Assembly: GCF_000025985.1 (NCBI RefSeq) | Contig: NC_003228.3 | Location: forward strand, 62,001-126,000 | Origin: Bacteroides fragilis NCTC 9343 | GTDB taxonomy: Bacteria > Bacteroidota > Bacteroidia > Bacteroidales > Bacteroidaceae | Length of the DNA: 64,000 nucleotides | Direction: 5' to 3' | Shown here: piece by piece, positions 9,156 through 17,971 of the stretch | Numbering within the stretch: the stretch's first letter is position 1 | Layout: each line of letters opens with the position of its first letter | Notes under the pieces: generated by a model | Databases searched by the model: none | Told to the model about the DNA's origin: nothing | The model's input: only the letters and a program-made list of their open reading frames with translations | Program-made: the position numbers and the translations under genes

Positions 9156-9752
9156 ATGCAAGAAATGAACCAAATAACTTCCGTATGCGTATATTGCGCT
9201 TCAAGTACAAAAATAGACCAGACTTATTTTGATGCAGCCATGAAATTAGGGCATCTGTTGGCAAACCGGCATATCCGTTTGATAAATGGAGCGGGGAATA
9301 TAGGATTGATGCGTTCGGTGGCTGATGCAGTATTGCAGAATGGGGGAGAAGTGACCGGAGTAATTCCTCATTTTATGGTAGACCAGGGATGGCATCACAC
9401 GGGATTGACAGAGCTTATCGAGGTAGAAGGTATGCACGAGCGTAAGAGGTTGATGGCTGAAAAGAGTGATGCCGTGATTGCACTGCCCGGAGGATGCGGA
9501 ACTTTGGAAGAGCTGCTTGAGATTATTACCTGGAAACAGTTGGGGTTGTATCTTAACCCGATCGTGATATTAAACACTAATGGTTTCTTTGACCCGTTGC
9601 TGGAGATGCTTGAAAATGCTATAGAAGGTAATTTCATGAGGAAACAGCATGGAGATATCTGGCATGTGGCACATACTCCGGAGGAGGCTGTAGAGTTGGT
9701 TTATTCCATACCGGTGTGGGATGGTTCTATTCGTAAGTTTGCCGCTATATGA
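9156..9752 (+). CDS. LOG-family protein (TIGR00730), putative nucleoside 5'-monophosphate phosphoribohydrolase
   Basis: A 198-residue Rossmann-like protein with the LOG signature: VCVYCASSTKID at the N-terminus, NGAGNIGLMRSVADA, and the catalytic pair of motifs MHERKRLMAEKSDA and PGGCGTLEELLE (PGGxGTxxE). LOG proteins release the free base from nucleoside monophosphates; in bacteria the physiological substrate is often unclear. A second ATG at 9165 is also possible. It overlaps the DUF4271 gene in an ATGA junction. Confidence 0.9.
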   Translation: MQEMNQITSVCVYCASSTKIDQTYFDAAMKLGHLLANRHIRLINGAGNIGLMRSVADAVLQNGGEVTGVIPHFMVDQGWHHTGLTELIEVEGMHERKRLMAEKSDAVIALPGGCGTLEELLEIITWKQLGLYLNPIVILNTNGFFDPLLEMLENAIEGNFMRKQHGDIWHVAHTPEEAVELVYSIPVWDGSIRKFAAI

Positions 9753-10579
9753 TTTTTGTCCAGGACTCTCTTGGCGCACAGGAGGCAGATACTGTGCAGC
9801 ATGTAATTAGTGCAGCCGGTGCTCCCCAGAATACGTTGGGTAGCCGGGTGGATTTACAGGCGGTAAGTGAGACCGTGACCGGGGCGGAGGGTATGCCGAT
9901 TCCTTATTCTCCAAGAACTGACGATGGGTTGGCTATGATACTGTTGGGATGTTTTTTTGTTTCTGCGTATGTGTTGGCACGCAGCAAGAAGTTTCTGTTG
10001 CAACAGGTGAAAGATTTTATGTTACATCGTGAAAGAACGAGCATTTTCGCTTCTTCTACGGCGGCTGACATGCGCTATTTGCTATTACTTATCGTGCAGA
10101 CCTGCGTTCTTGGAGGTGTTTGTATTTTTAACTATTTTAATGATGTCAGGCCTGCATTGATGGAGCGTGTTTCGCCGCATATACTTTTGGGAGTTTATGT
10201 GGCTGTTTGTTTACTCTATCTTTTGTTTAAATGGATTTTATATTCGTTTTTGGGATGGGTGTTTTTTGACAAAAGCAAAACCGATATATGGCTGGAGTCT
10301 TATTCTACGCTGATTTATTACCTTGGATTCGCTTTATTTCCGTTTGTTTTGTTTCTGGTCTATTTTGATTTGAATGTCACCTTTTTAGTTTCAATTGGTT
10401 GCGTTTTGGTAATTTTTACTAAAATATTGATGTTTTACAAGTGGTTAAAGCTTTTTTCCTGTAATATTTATGGGGTTTTCCTTTTAATTTTATACTTTTG
10501 TGCCCTTGAAATCGTACCTTGTCTGATAGTGTATCAAGGTATGATTCAGCTAAATAATGTTTTGATAATAAATTTTTAG
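9749..10579 (+). CDS. DUF4271 integral membrane protein
   Basis: A 276-residue protein with a polar N-terminal ~60 residues and about six hydrophobic helices (starting GLAMILLGCFFVSAYVLA, then LLLLIVQTCVLGGVCIF and others). Family and position directly before hemD match DUF4271, a Bacteroidetes protein of unknown function. It starts within the end of the LOG gene (ATGA overlap), so the two are coupled, and hemD begins five bases after its stop. Confidence 0.85.
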   Translation: MIFVQDSLGAQEADTVQHVISAAGAPQNTLGSRVDLQAVSETVTGAEGMPIPYSPRTDDGLAMILLGCFFVSAYVLARSKKFLLQQVKDFMLHRERTSIFASSTAADMRYLLLLIVQTCVLGGVCIFNYFNDVRPALMERVSPHILLGVYVAVCLLYLLFKWILYSFLGWVFFDKSKTDIWLESYSTLIYYLGFALFPFVLFLVYFDLNVTFLVSIGCVLVIFTKILMFYKWLKLFSCNIYGVFLLILYFCALEIVPCLIVYQGMIQLNNVLIINF

Positions 10580-10583
10580 GACG

Positions 10584-11336
10584 TTGAAAATTAAGAAAGT
10601 ATTAGTGTCGCAGCCAAAGCCTGCTTCAGAGAAATCTCCTTATTACGACATTGCTGAAAAGTATGGTGTAAAAATAGATTTCCGCCCCTTTATCAAGGTT
10701 GAGAGCGTCTCTGCGAAAGAATTCAGACAACAGAAAGTATCTATTTTAGATCATACGGCTGTTATATTTACATCGCGTCATGCGATTGATCATTTCTTCC
10801 ATCTTTGTACGGAGTTGCGTGTGACGATCCCTGAGACGATGAAGTATTTCTGTGTAACAGAAGCTGTTGCTCTTTATATTCAGAAGTATGTGCAGTATCG
10901 TAAGCGTAAGATCTTCTTTGGTGCTACGGGCAAGATCGAGGATCTGATTCCTTCGATTGTGAAACATAAAACAGAAAAGTATCTCGTCCCGATGTCGGAT
11001 GTACACAACGATGACGTGAGGGATCTGCTGGATAAAAATAACATCCAGCATACGGAATGCGTAATGTATCGCACTGTTAGCAATGACTTTATGGAGGGAG
11101 AGGAGTTTGATTATGATATGTTGGTATTCTTTAGTCCTGCCGGAGTATCTTCGCTGAAGAAGAACTTCCCTGATTTTGATCAGAAGGACATTAAGATCGG
11201 AACATTCGGATCGACTACAGCACAAGCTGTTCGTGATGCCGGACTCCGTCTTGATCTTGAAGCACCTAACGTGAAAGCTCCTTCAATGACGGCTGCCCTC
11301 GATTTGTTTATTAAGGAAAACAATAAAGGAAAATAA
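10584..11336 (+). CDS. hemD: Uroporphyrinogen-III synthase
   Basis: Cyclises hydroxymethylbilane to uroporphyrinogen III in heme synthesis. The 250-residue protein has the loose two-domain HemD pattern: VLVSQPKPASEKSPYYDIAEKYG at the start, VIFTSRHAIDHFF, then MLVFFSPAGVSSLKKNFPD and KIGTFGSTTAQAVRDAG in the second half. Sequence identity in this family is always low. The start is TTG at 10584; the next in-frame ATG would remove the conserved first strand. It is in the DUF4271 operon. Confidence 0.9.
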   Translation: MKIKKVLVSQPKPASEKSPYYDIAEKYGVKIDFRPFIKVESVSAKEFRQQKVSILDHTAVIFTSRHAIDHFFHLCTELRVTIPETMKYFCVTEAVALYIQKYVQYRKRKIFFGATGKIEDLIPSIVKHKTEKYLVPMSDVHNDDVRDLLDKNNIQHTECVMYRTVSNDFMEGEEFDYDMLVFFSPAGVSSLKKNFPDFDQKDIKIGTFGSTTAQAVRDAGLRLDLEAPNVKAPSMTAALDLFIKENNKGK

Positions 11337-11339
11337 ATG

Positions 11340-11417
11340 AAACGGTAAACAATAAATGGTGAACGATGAACAAGCTAAGTTATCTGTCCGTTGTTTACTG
11401 TTTATTGTTTACCGTTT
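11340..11417 (+). repeat. 17-bp perfect inverted repeat between hemD and rnpA
   Basis: AAACGGTAAACAATAAA (11340-11356) is perfectly complementary to 11401-11417. The 44-base spacer contains further copies of the same words (TTGTTTACTG). The hairpin ends 9 bases before the rnpA ATG. It could be an RNA processing site, a weak terminator, or a member of a dispersed intergenic repeat family. Confidence 0.8.
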
Positions 11418-11426
11418 GTTATTATT

Positions 11427-11807
11427 ATGGCAAATACCCTGTGCAAAGCCGAAAGGCTGAATAGTAAGATTCTGATTGAGAAGATGTTTGCGGGCGGCTC
11501 AAAGTCGTTTTCCATCTTTCCGTTGCGTGTGGTGTATATGCCTGTTGAAAATCAAGATGTTCAGGCATCTATTTTACTGAGCGTTTCGAAAAAACGATTT
11601 AAACGTGCAGTAAAAAGAAATCGGGTGAAACGCCAGTTGCGTGAGGCTTACCGGATGCATAAACATCAACTTTTGCAGATTCTTACTGATAAGCAGCAAC
11701 AGTTGGCTATTGCCTTTATCTATCTTTCGGACGAATTAACGTCCTCGGCCGAAATAGAGGAAAAGATGAAGATTCTACTGGCTCGTATTAGTGAGAAACT
11801 GGTATGA
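11427..11807 (+). CDS. rnpA: Ribonuclease P protein component
   Basis: The 126-residue basic protein subunit of RNase P, which matures the 5' end of tRNAs. It shows the characteristic [21 protein letters not shown] helix and the usual N-terminus ([18 protein letters not shown]). The frame is open to 11391 but the ATG at 11427 fits homologs. It overlaps yidD by four bases. rpmH is not adjacent; instead the pair sits behind hemD. Confidence 0.95.
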   Translation: MANTLCKAERLNSKILIEKMFAGGSKSFSIFPLRVVYMPVENQDVQASILLSVSKKRFKRAVKRNRVKRQLREAYRMHKHQLLQILTDKQQQLAIAFIYLSDELTSSAEIEEKMKILLARISEKLV

Positions 11808-12025
11808 AACGCCTGTTGTCATATATATTGTTGCTTCCTATCTACTTTTACAGAGCATGCATTTCGCCCATGACTCCTCCTTCATGTCGTTTCACTCCTA
11901 CTTGTTCGCAATACGCTATTGAAGCGATTAAGAAACATGGCCCTTTTAAGGGACTTTATCTTGCTGTCAGACGAATTCTCCGTTGTCATCCCTGGGGTGG
12001 ATCGGGATACGATCCGGTTCCTTAA
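11804..12025 (+). CDS. yidD: Membrane protein insertion efficiency factor YidD
   Basis: A 73-residue protein with the defining motif [20 protein letters not shown], a basic KHGPFKG segment and the ending [14 protein letters not shown]. It assists YidC-dependent insertion of membrane proteins. It starts inside the end of rnpA (ATGA overlap), the conserved arrangement in most bacteria. Confidence 0.96.
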   Translation: MKRLLSYILLLPIYFYRACISPMTPPSCRFTPTCSQYAIEAIKKHGPFKGLYLAVRRILRCHPWGGSGYDPVP

Positions 12026-12031
12026 TAGTCT

Positions 12032-12667
12032 ATGGACATTCTCGATATACATACACATCGGATGCCTGTTGAACTTGGACAGGCGATACAAAATTGTCAG
12101 CCCGCAGAGTTTGATCCGTTGGCCGGTGCTTATTATTCTGTCGGAATTCATCCGTGGTATCTGACTCGTGAAAACCTTGACCGGCAGTGGGAGATGTTGC
12201 TTGCAGCGATACAGTGTCCCCAGGTTCTGGCAATAGGTGAAGCCGGTCTTGACAAATTGGTTCGGACGGACTATATGTTGCAACAGGAAGTATTTGAGAA
12301 ACAGGCTATGCTTGCACACGAAATGAAATATCCGTTGGTGATTCATGCAGTGCGTTCGGCGAACGAAATTATCTGCCTGAGGAAAAAAATGAAACCCTCT
12401 AATCCTTGGATTATACATGGGTTCCGTGGAAAGAAAGAACTGGCTTTGCAGTACATCCGGGAAGGGATCTATGTTTCATTGGGTGAGAAATATCAGGAGG
12501 AAGTGCTTTGGGGCATTCCCTTGGAATATTTATTTTTGGAAACGGATGAAAGTATGATAGATATTCATTGCCTTTATGAACGTGCTGCTTTGCTATTGGA
12601 GATACCTCTTTGCAAACTTATGCAACAAGTGCGTCAAAACATTAATAACGTCTTTTTTAGGCAATAA
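12032..12667 (+). CDS. TatD family metal-dependent hydrolase (short form)
   Basis: A 211-residue amidohydrolase-fold protein starting MDILDIHTHRM (the HxH metal site), with GIHPWYL, AIGEAGLDKL, YPLVIHAVRS, WIIHGFRGKKELA and LFLETDES supplying the remaining metal ligands in TatD order. It is about 50 residues shorter than classical TatD DNases, as seen in Bacteroidetes paralogs. It probably acts as a nuclease or phosphodiesterase. It begins seven bases after yidD. Confidence 0.85.
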   Translation: MDILDIHTHRMPVELGQAIQNCQPAEFDPLAGAYYSVGIHPWYLTRENLDRQWEMLLAAIQCPQVLAIGEAGLDKLVRTDYMLQQEVFEKQAMLAHEMKYPLVIHAVRSANEIICLRKKMKPSNPWIIHGFRGKKELALQYIREGIYVSLGEKYQEEVLWGIPLEYLFLETDESMIDIHCLYERAALLLEIPLCKLMQQVRQNINNVFFRQ

Positions 12668-12670
12668 GAG

Positions 12671-12701
12671 TTGCTTGTTACGATAAAGAGTCGTACTTTT
12701 G
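12671..12701 (+). promoter_or_regulatory. tyrS promoter
   Basis: TTG at 12671-12673, a 20-base spacer, then TACTTTTG at 12694-12701: a full Bacteroides-type promoter 33 bases before the tyrS ATG. Confidence 0.75.
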
Positions 12702-12734
12702 CCCTAATTAAACTTTAAAACTTATTATCATTCG

Positions 12735-14027
12735 ATGAATTTTGTAGAAGAACTAAGATGGCGTGGAATGGTGCATGACATGATGCCCGGCACAGAAGAG
12801 TTATTGGCTAAAGAACAGGTGACTGCTTATGTGGGTATTGACCCGACAGCCGATTCATTGCATATCGGACACTTATGTGGTGTGATGATATTGCGTCACT
12901 TCCAGCGTTGTGGTCATAAACCATTGGCTTTGATTGGTGGTGCGACCGGTATGATTGGCGATCCTTCGGGTAAATCGGCCGAACGCAATCTGCTGGATGA
13001 GGAAACACTGCGTCACAATCAGGCTTGTATCAAAAAGCAACTAGCTAAGTTTTTGGACTTCGAATCTGATGCTCCTAACAGAGCTGAACTAGTGAACAAC
13101 TATGATTGGATGAAGGAGTTCACTTTCCTGGATTTTGCCCGCGAAGTAGGTAAGCATATTACTGTGAACTACATGATGGCTAAGGAATCGGTAAAGAAAC
13201 GTCTGAACGGTGAAGCCCGTGACGGATTGTCGTTTACTGAGTTTACCTATCAGTTGTTGCAAGGTTATGACTTTCTTCATCTCTACGAAACCAAAGGATG
13301 TAAACTGCAGATGGGAGGCTCTGATCAGTGGGGAAATATCACTACCGGTACTGAACTGATTCGTCGTACTAACGGTGGTGAGGCTTATGCATTGACTTGT
13401 CCGTTAATCACCAAAGCTGACGGTGGAAAATTTGGTAAGACCGAATCGGGTAATATTTGGTTGGACCCTCGTTATACTTCTCCTTACAAGTTCTATCAGT
13501 TCTGGCTCAATGTGAGTGATGCCGATGCTGAGCGCTATATTAAGATATTTACTTCACTCGATAAGGCAGAAATTGACGGACTGATTGCCGAACATAATGA
13601 AGCTCCGCATTTGCGAGTGCTCCAGAAACGTCTGGCAAAGGAAGTAACTGTGATGGTTCACTCTGAAGAGGATTACAATGCTGCAGTAGACGCATCCAAT
13701 ATCTTATTTGGTAATGCCACTTCCGATGCGTTGAAAAAGCTGGATGAAGATACATTGTTGGCTGTGTTCGAAGGTGTTCCTCAATTTGAGATCTCACGTG
13801 ATGCGTTGGCAGAGGGAGTGAAAGCGGTTGATTTGTTTGTCGACAATGCCGCTGTATTTGCTTCAAAAGGTGAAATGCGTAAATTGGTTCAAGGTGGCGG
13901 TGTCTCTTTGAATAAAGAGAAGCTGGCTGCTTTTGATCAGGTGATTACTACTGCCGACTTGCTTGATGAAAAGTATCTGTTGGTTCAGCGTGGTAAGAAA
14001 AACTATTATTTGATTATTGCAAAATAA
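12735..14027 (+). CDS. tyrS: Tyrosyl-tRNA synthetase
   Basis: Charges tRNA-Tyr. The 430-residue protein has [16 protein letters not shown] (class I HIGH motif), the tyrosine pocket [23 protein letters not shown], and the KMSKS-equivalent KFGKTESG. The C-terminus carries an S4-like RNA-binding domain ([16 protein letters not shown]). It has its own promoter and ends at a strong bidirectional terminator. Confidence 0.97.
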   Translation: MNFVEELRWRGMVHDMMPGTEELLAKEQVTAYVGIDPTADSLHIGHLCGVMILRHFQRCGHKPLALIGGATGMIGDPSGKSAERNLLDEETLRHNQACIKKQLAKFLDFESDAPNRAELVNNYDWMKEFTFLDFAREVGKHITVNYMMAKESVKKRLNGEARDGLSFTEFTYQLLQGYDFLHLYETKGCKLQMGGSDQWGNITTGTELIRRTNGGEAYALTCPLITKADGGKFGKTESGNIWLDPRYTSPYKFYQFWLNVSDADAERYIKIFTSLDKAEIDGLIAEHNEAPHLRVLQKRLAKEVTVMVHSEEDYNAAVDASNILFGNATSDALKKLDEDTLLAVFEGVPQFEISRDALAEGVKAVDLFVDNAAVFASKGEMRKLVQGGGVSLNKEKLAAFDQVITTADLLDEKYLLVQRGKKNYYLIIAK

Positions 14028-14081
14028 AGAACTTCTTTCTCCCCGTTTTGTGTCAGGACGACGGAAGAAGTGAAGTTTCGC

Positions 14082-14128
14082 TATAAATAAAAAGGATGGA
14101 TTCTTAGAATCCATCCTTTTTATTTATA
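14082..14128. terminator. Bidirectional terminator between tyrS and the Tricorn-like protease
   Basis: A perfect 22-bp hairpin with a three-base loop: positions 14082-14103 pair with 14107-14128 (core GGATGGATTC/GAATCCATCC, flanked by AAAAA and TTTTT). It has U-runs in both directions and serves the two convergent genes. Confidence 0.95.
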
Positions 14129-14139
14129 GAGTGGATAGG

Positions 14140-17100
14140 TTAATGCTTTTTCCCTTTGCCTGCCGGGAGTTCTTTCAGCAATTCTTCTACCGCTGTTTTC
14201 AATTGTGTATCTTCCCCTTTGACGATTGTTTCCGGTGAGTTGGCTACTTTAATATCCGGTTCCAACTGTGTGTTTTCCAGATAGCTCCCATCCGGAAGTC
14301 GATAGCCTATGACAGGAATACCGAATACCAGAGACGGGTCTTGCAGACGTTCCCAAGAAACGCTGGTCATGGTTCCCGGTACGGGCATACCTACCAATTT
14401 ACCTAGTTTCTGATGGCTGTATACCCATGGTGTGCCATGTGCATTCGAGTAATTGGCTTCACACGTTAGCATGATAGACGGCTTGTTCCATCGGCGGCTG
14501 GGCATATCGCAAGCTTCGCGTCCGCGGACGACTTGGGTGAAATACTTTTTACCACTGAACAATACTTCAATATCTTCGTGAAGGCGGCCGCCGCCATTGA
14601 AACGGGTGTCGATAACGATTCCTTCGCGATTATTGTATTTTCCTAAAATATCTGAGTAGACAGAACGGAAACTGTCATCACCCATCGATTGTATATGTAC
14701 ATATCCCAGACGTCCGTCAGACCATTTATCTACATCGGCCGCGCGTTGTTTCACCCAACGTTTGTAGAGCAGATTATTGAGTATTCCGTTGCCGATCGGG
14801 ATAACTACTTCTTCCCACCGTTCACCGCTTTGCGGATTGTATAATGAAACGAGTGTCTTTTTGTTTGCTTTGTCGTTCAATAACGTATGATAGTCTGTTT
14901 CAGGGGTTATTTCCTGTCCGTTAATTTTTTCAATGATAGTTCCGGCTTTTACTTTCGAGCGGGCGTGATCGAAAGGGCCCTTCTCAATCACTTCCATGAT
15001 CGATGCGCCTTTTCCTTTATAATTCCAATCTGTAAGTACCCCCAGACTGGCTGTGGCATCTCCCGGTATAGATGGAGAGAAACGCCCGCCGGTATGTGAT
15101 ACATTCAGTTCTCCCAGCCATTCGCTGAGTAATTCGGCAAAGTCATAGTTATTATTGATGTGTGGCAAAAATTTACGATAAGCAGCAGACATGGTATCCC
15201 AGTTTACTCCGTGCATGTTGGCGTTGTAGAAACGTTTCTGTTGTTGCTTATATACATGGTCGAACATATATTCTCGTTCAGCAGCCAGATCCATTTTCAT
15301 CTCTGCCTTATAGTTGATCGGCTTCAGGGTTTCTCCGCTGAGGTCCATCTTTTGCATGGTATTACCTCCCAGGACAAACAGGGATTTTCCATCTTTGTCC
15401 ATATCCATAGAAGCCCATCCGGCATTCATTTTATGAAGCAGTTTGGTCTCTTTTTTACGGAGATCCATTTTCCATAGATCAAATCCGCCCTCGAATGCTG
15501 ACAGATAGTAGAGAGTTTCGCCGTCTTTTGAGATAATAGTACTGCCCAGGTTCGAAGAGTTGGGAGTGAGGCGTATGATGCGATCCTCAAGACCATTCAG
15601 TTCTACTAGGATGTTTTTGATCTCATCTTTCTTCTCAGTATCTGTTTGGGGATCCTTCTTCTTATCTTTTTTCGGGTCAATTGAGGCTTTTTCTTTATCT
15701 TTCTGTTGTTCCTTTTCCAGTTCTTTTTGCAATTCATAATCTTCTTTGCTCAGGCGGAACTTGTCGAAAGCATCTTGATTGAGAAATACCAGCATGGCAT
15801 CATTCTGTGAACCCCAGGAAGCATGTGCACGCATACCATATCGTTCGGTTGTGAACAAAATGGCATTGCCGTCCAGTACCCAACGGGGAGATCCGCTCAT
15901 GTAACCGCTGTTGGTCAGGTTGGTAATCGGACTGTCCCCCTTTGCACTTACCAATCCTATATCCGAGTAAGGATCGTGTCGGTTGCCGATAAATTCGAGG
16001 GTGAACCATTTGCCGTCAGGTGACCATTGATAGTCGAAGTTTCCATCTGTGCTGAACCAGGTGGAACCATCGGTGATCTGACGAACTTTTTTCGTATCCA
16101 AATTGATTACCATCAAACGGTTACGCTCCTCTATAAATGCCAGCTCTTTACCGTCCGGTGAGAACTGCGGATAGGCCCGTTCCACGGTTGCGGATGGTAA
16201 CAGCACCTCTTCTTCGATGATGGTGGCATTGGGGAAATTAGCTTCTTCCTTACGGGCTATTTTAGCAAGAAAAAGTTGCCAGTTGCCGTTACGCTCACTT
16301 GCGTAAGCCAGTGTACGATTGTCCGGAGCAAATGTTAACCCGGCTTCGCGTGCGGGTGTATGGGTGATTTGCTTTGTAGTTGCATAATCAGTTGAGGTTA
16401 CAAATACTTCTCCCCGTACGATAAATGCAATTTGCTTCCCATCCGGTGATACAGTCCCTGATGTTGCCCCGTTTGTAAAAGTCAGGTCTGCTATTTTGTC
16501 CTGATCATCACGGACAATATCTATGTTTATTTTCTGTGGAGTGGCATTATCCTTTTGGGTATATATTTCTCCGTCGTATGCATAGCATAGCGTTCCGCCG
16601 TGACTCATTGACAGGAAACGTACCGGGTGTGTTTTGAACGATGTTACTGCTTTCAGGTCTTGTGCGTTGTCCAATGGAAAACTATAAACATTAAATGACC
16701 CTTTCCGTTCGCTTAAAAGATATACGCTTTTTCCGTCCGGTGAAAGTACGGGATTGCGGTCTTCTCCGGCATGATTGGTCAGGTTGGTATGTTTTCCTGT
16801 TTTAGTGTCGTACAGCCAAATGTCGCGGGTGATGGACGAAGTGTGGTGTTTCCGCCATTCATCTTCAAAACCTTTACGATCCTGATAGAGAAAGAACTCT
16901 CCTGATGGCGCATAACAAACGGCTTCGGCCGGAGTACCCAGTACCTGCTCCGTACGTCCTCCGTTCACGGGAACCTTGTATAGTTCTGTCATGGCTGTTG
17001 TCGGGAACAAAGCACTTTGTGACGGATCCTGGATGGATGCTGAAAAGAGAATATATTTTCCATCCGGTGTAAAAGCCGAAGGCAGTTCGGATGAAGAATG

Positions 17101-17412
17101 GGTAGTCAGTCTTTGTGCTGTACCTCCTGTCGCAGGCATTACAAAAATATCAAAGTTGCCATTACGATCACTGGCAAAAGCTATTTGTTTACTGTCGGGT
17201 GACCAAATGGGGGTACATTCATACGAAGGCTGTGTTGTGAGCTGGATGGCTGTTCCTCCTCCGGCAGATACCTTATAAATGTCTCCTTTGTAGCAAAACG
17301 CTATTTCTGTTCCGTCCGGCGAAATCTGTACATCGCGCATCCATAGCGGTGATGCGGCATTGCCGGTAAGCGTGGTGAGACCCAGTGCAATACATACAAA
17401 AAGTTTTCTCAT
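14140..17412 (-). CDS. Tricorn-like S41 peptidase with PD40 propeller repeats
   Basis: A secreted 1090-residue protease: signal peptide MRKLFVCIALGLTTLTGNA, two beta-propeller domains built of repeats of the form SPDGKQIAF (about 25-600, interrupted by a charged KEKASIDPKKDKKKDPQ linker near 565-595), a core domain, a PDZ-like domain (about 800-880), and a C-terminal S41 catalytic domain. Tricorn tetrad candidates are Ser772-His773 (NVSHTGG) and Ser989 (NYSNAHGTPW). In Tricorn the nucleophilic Ser is followed by Asp; here it is Asn. It probably degrades peptides in the periplasm. It is a single-gene unit. Confidence 0.9.
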   Translation of the reverse strand: MRKLFVCIALGLTTLTGNAASPLWMRDVQISPDGTEIAFCYKGDIYKVSAGGGTAIQLTTQPSYECTPIWSPDSKQIAFASDRNGNFDIFVMPATGGTAQRLTTHSSSELPSAFTPDGKYILFSASIQDPSQSALFPTTAMTELYKVPVNGGRTEQVLGTPAEAVCYAPSGEFFLYQDRKGFEDEWRKHHTSSITRDIWLYDTKTGKHTNLTNHAGEDRNPVLSPDGKSVYLLSERKGSFNVYSFPLDNAQDLKAVTSFKTHPVRFLSMSHGGTLCYAYDGEIYTQKDNATPQKINIDIVRDDQDKIADLTFTNGATSGTVSPDGKQIAFIVRGEVFVTSTDYATTKQITHTPAREAGLTFAPDNRTLAYASERNGNWQLFLAKIARKEEANFPNATIIEEEVLLPSATVERAYPQFSPDGKELAFIEERNRLMVINLDTKKVRQITDGSTWFSTDGNFDYQWSPDGKWFTLEFIGNRHDPYSDIGLVSAKGDSPITNLTNSGYMSGSPRWVLDGNAILFTTERYGMRAHASWGSQNDAMLVFLNQDAFDKFRLSKEDYELQKELEKEQQKDKEKASIDPKKDKKKDPQTDTEKKDEIKNILVELNGLEDRIIRLTPNSSNLGSTIISKDGETLYYLSAFEGGFDLWKMDLRKKETKLLHKMNAGWASMDMDKDGKSLFVLGGNTMQKMDLSGETLKPINYKAEMKMDLAAEREYMFDHVYKQQQKRFYNANMHGVNWDTMSAAYRKFLPHINNNYDFAELLSEWLGELNVSHTGGRFSPSIPGDATASLGVLTDWNYKGKGASIMEVIEKGPFDHARSKVKAGTIIEKINGQEITPETDYHTLLNDKANKKTLVSLYNPQSGERWEEVVIPIGNGILNNLLYKRWVKQRAADVDKWSDGRLGYVHIQSMGDDSFRSVYSDILGKYNNREGIVIDTRFNGGGRLHEDIEVLFSGKKYFTQVVRGREACDMPSRRWNKPSIMLTCEANYSNAHGTPWVYSHQKLGKLVGMPVPGTMTSVSWERLQDPSLVFGIPVIGYRLPDGSYLENTQLEPDIKVANSPETIVKGEDTQLKTAVEELLKELPAGKGKKH

Positions 17413-17455
17413 ACTTACTGAATTTATTTGTTTACTTTATTGATTTCTGTAAGTA

Positions 17456-17463
17456 CAAAGGTA
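17456..17463 (-). promoter_or_regulatory. -7 box of the Tricorn-like gene
   Basis: The minus strand reads TACCTTTG, matching TAnnTTTG, 44 bases before the ATG at 17412. The -33 element is not clear. Confidence 0.5.
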
Positions 17464-17513
17464 GCAATTCGCTTCGGCTAACGAGACTTATTATACAAAA
17501 AAGTCTAAAAATA

Positions 17514-17545
17514 TTTGGAAAATAGCTTGCATGGCATTATCTTTG
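17514..17545 (+). promoter_or_regulatory. tRNA-Gln promoter
   Basis: TTTG at 17514-17517, exactly 20 bases, then TATCTTTG at 17538-17545. This is a textbook Bacteroides promoter about 30 bases before the mature tRNA 5' end. Confidence 0.85.
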
Positions 17546-17575
17546 CATCGCTTTTTAACAGAAAGCGCAATAGCT

Positions 17576-17646
17576 TGTCCTATGGTGTAATGGTAGCACA
17601 ACAGTTTTTGGTTCTGTTTGTCTAAGTTCGAATCTTGGTAGGACAA
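17576..17646 (+). tRNA. tRNA-Gln (anticodon UUG)
   Basis: A cloverleaf can be folded by eye: acceptor TGTCCTA (17576-17582) pairs with TAGGACA (17639-17645), discriminator A at 17646. The D-loop carries GTAATGGTAGC, the anticodon loop is TTTTGGT (anticodon TTG), and the T-loop is GTTCGAATC. The last anticodon-stem pair (31-39) is U-U. CCA is not encoded. The gene has its own promoter and terminator, so it is a monocistronic tRNA unit. Confidence 0.95.
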
Positions 17647-17674
17647 CATACAATCGGATATATTTTATAAAAAA

Positions 17675-17707
17675 GCCCTAAAACAGACAGTTTTAGGGCC
17701 TTTTTTG
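17675..17707 (+). terminator. tRNA-Gln terminator
   Basis: GCCCTAAAAC (17675-17684) pairs with GTTTTAGGGC (17690-17699), five-base loop, followed by CTTTTTT. Confidence 0.92.
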
Positions 17708-17932
17708 TATCCCTTTATCTCACCGAATAAAACGCTAATTTGAATTACTGTCCTCAGTAGGTCCTCTTTCGATATTTTAGTATTTTGTACCGGATGAAAT
17801 TCTATTCTATAATCTGTTCTTTATCTTCTTGTTGCCTTCTCTGTTGCCTTTATGTTTTTCGAAGAACAAAGGAAAGAACTCCCGGTGGATTTTTATTATC
17901 TTAAATTTCTCTTCTTTCTCTTTCTTTTTACC

Positions 17933-17940
17933 TATTTTTG
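17933..17940 (+). promoter_or_regulatory. -7 box of the sulfatase gene
   Basis: TATTTTTG, 31 bases before the ATG at 17972, inside a pyrimidine-rich stretch. The -33 is weak. The rest of the interval from the tRNA terminator (17708-17932) shows no further gene or structure. Confidence 0.5.
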
Positions 17941-17971
17941 CCTATTCGTTAATACTAAAGTCTGATAATCA

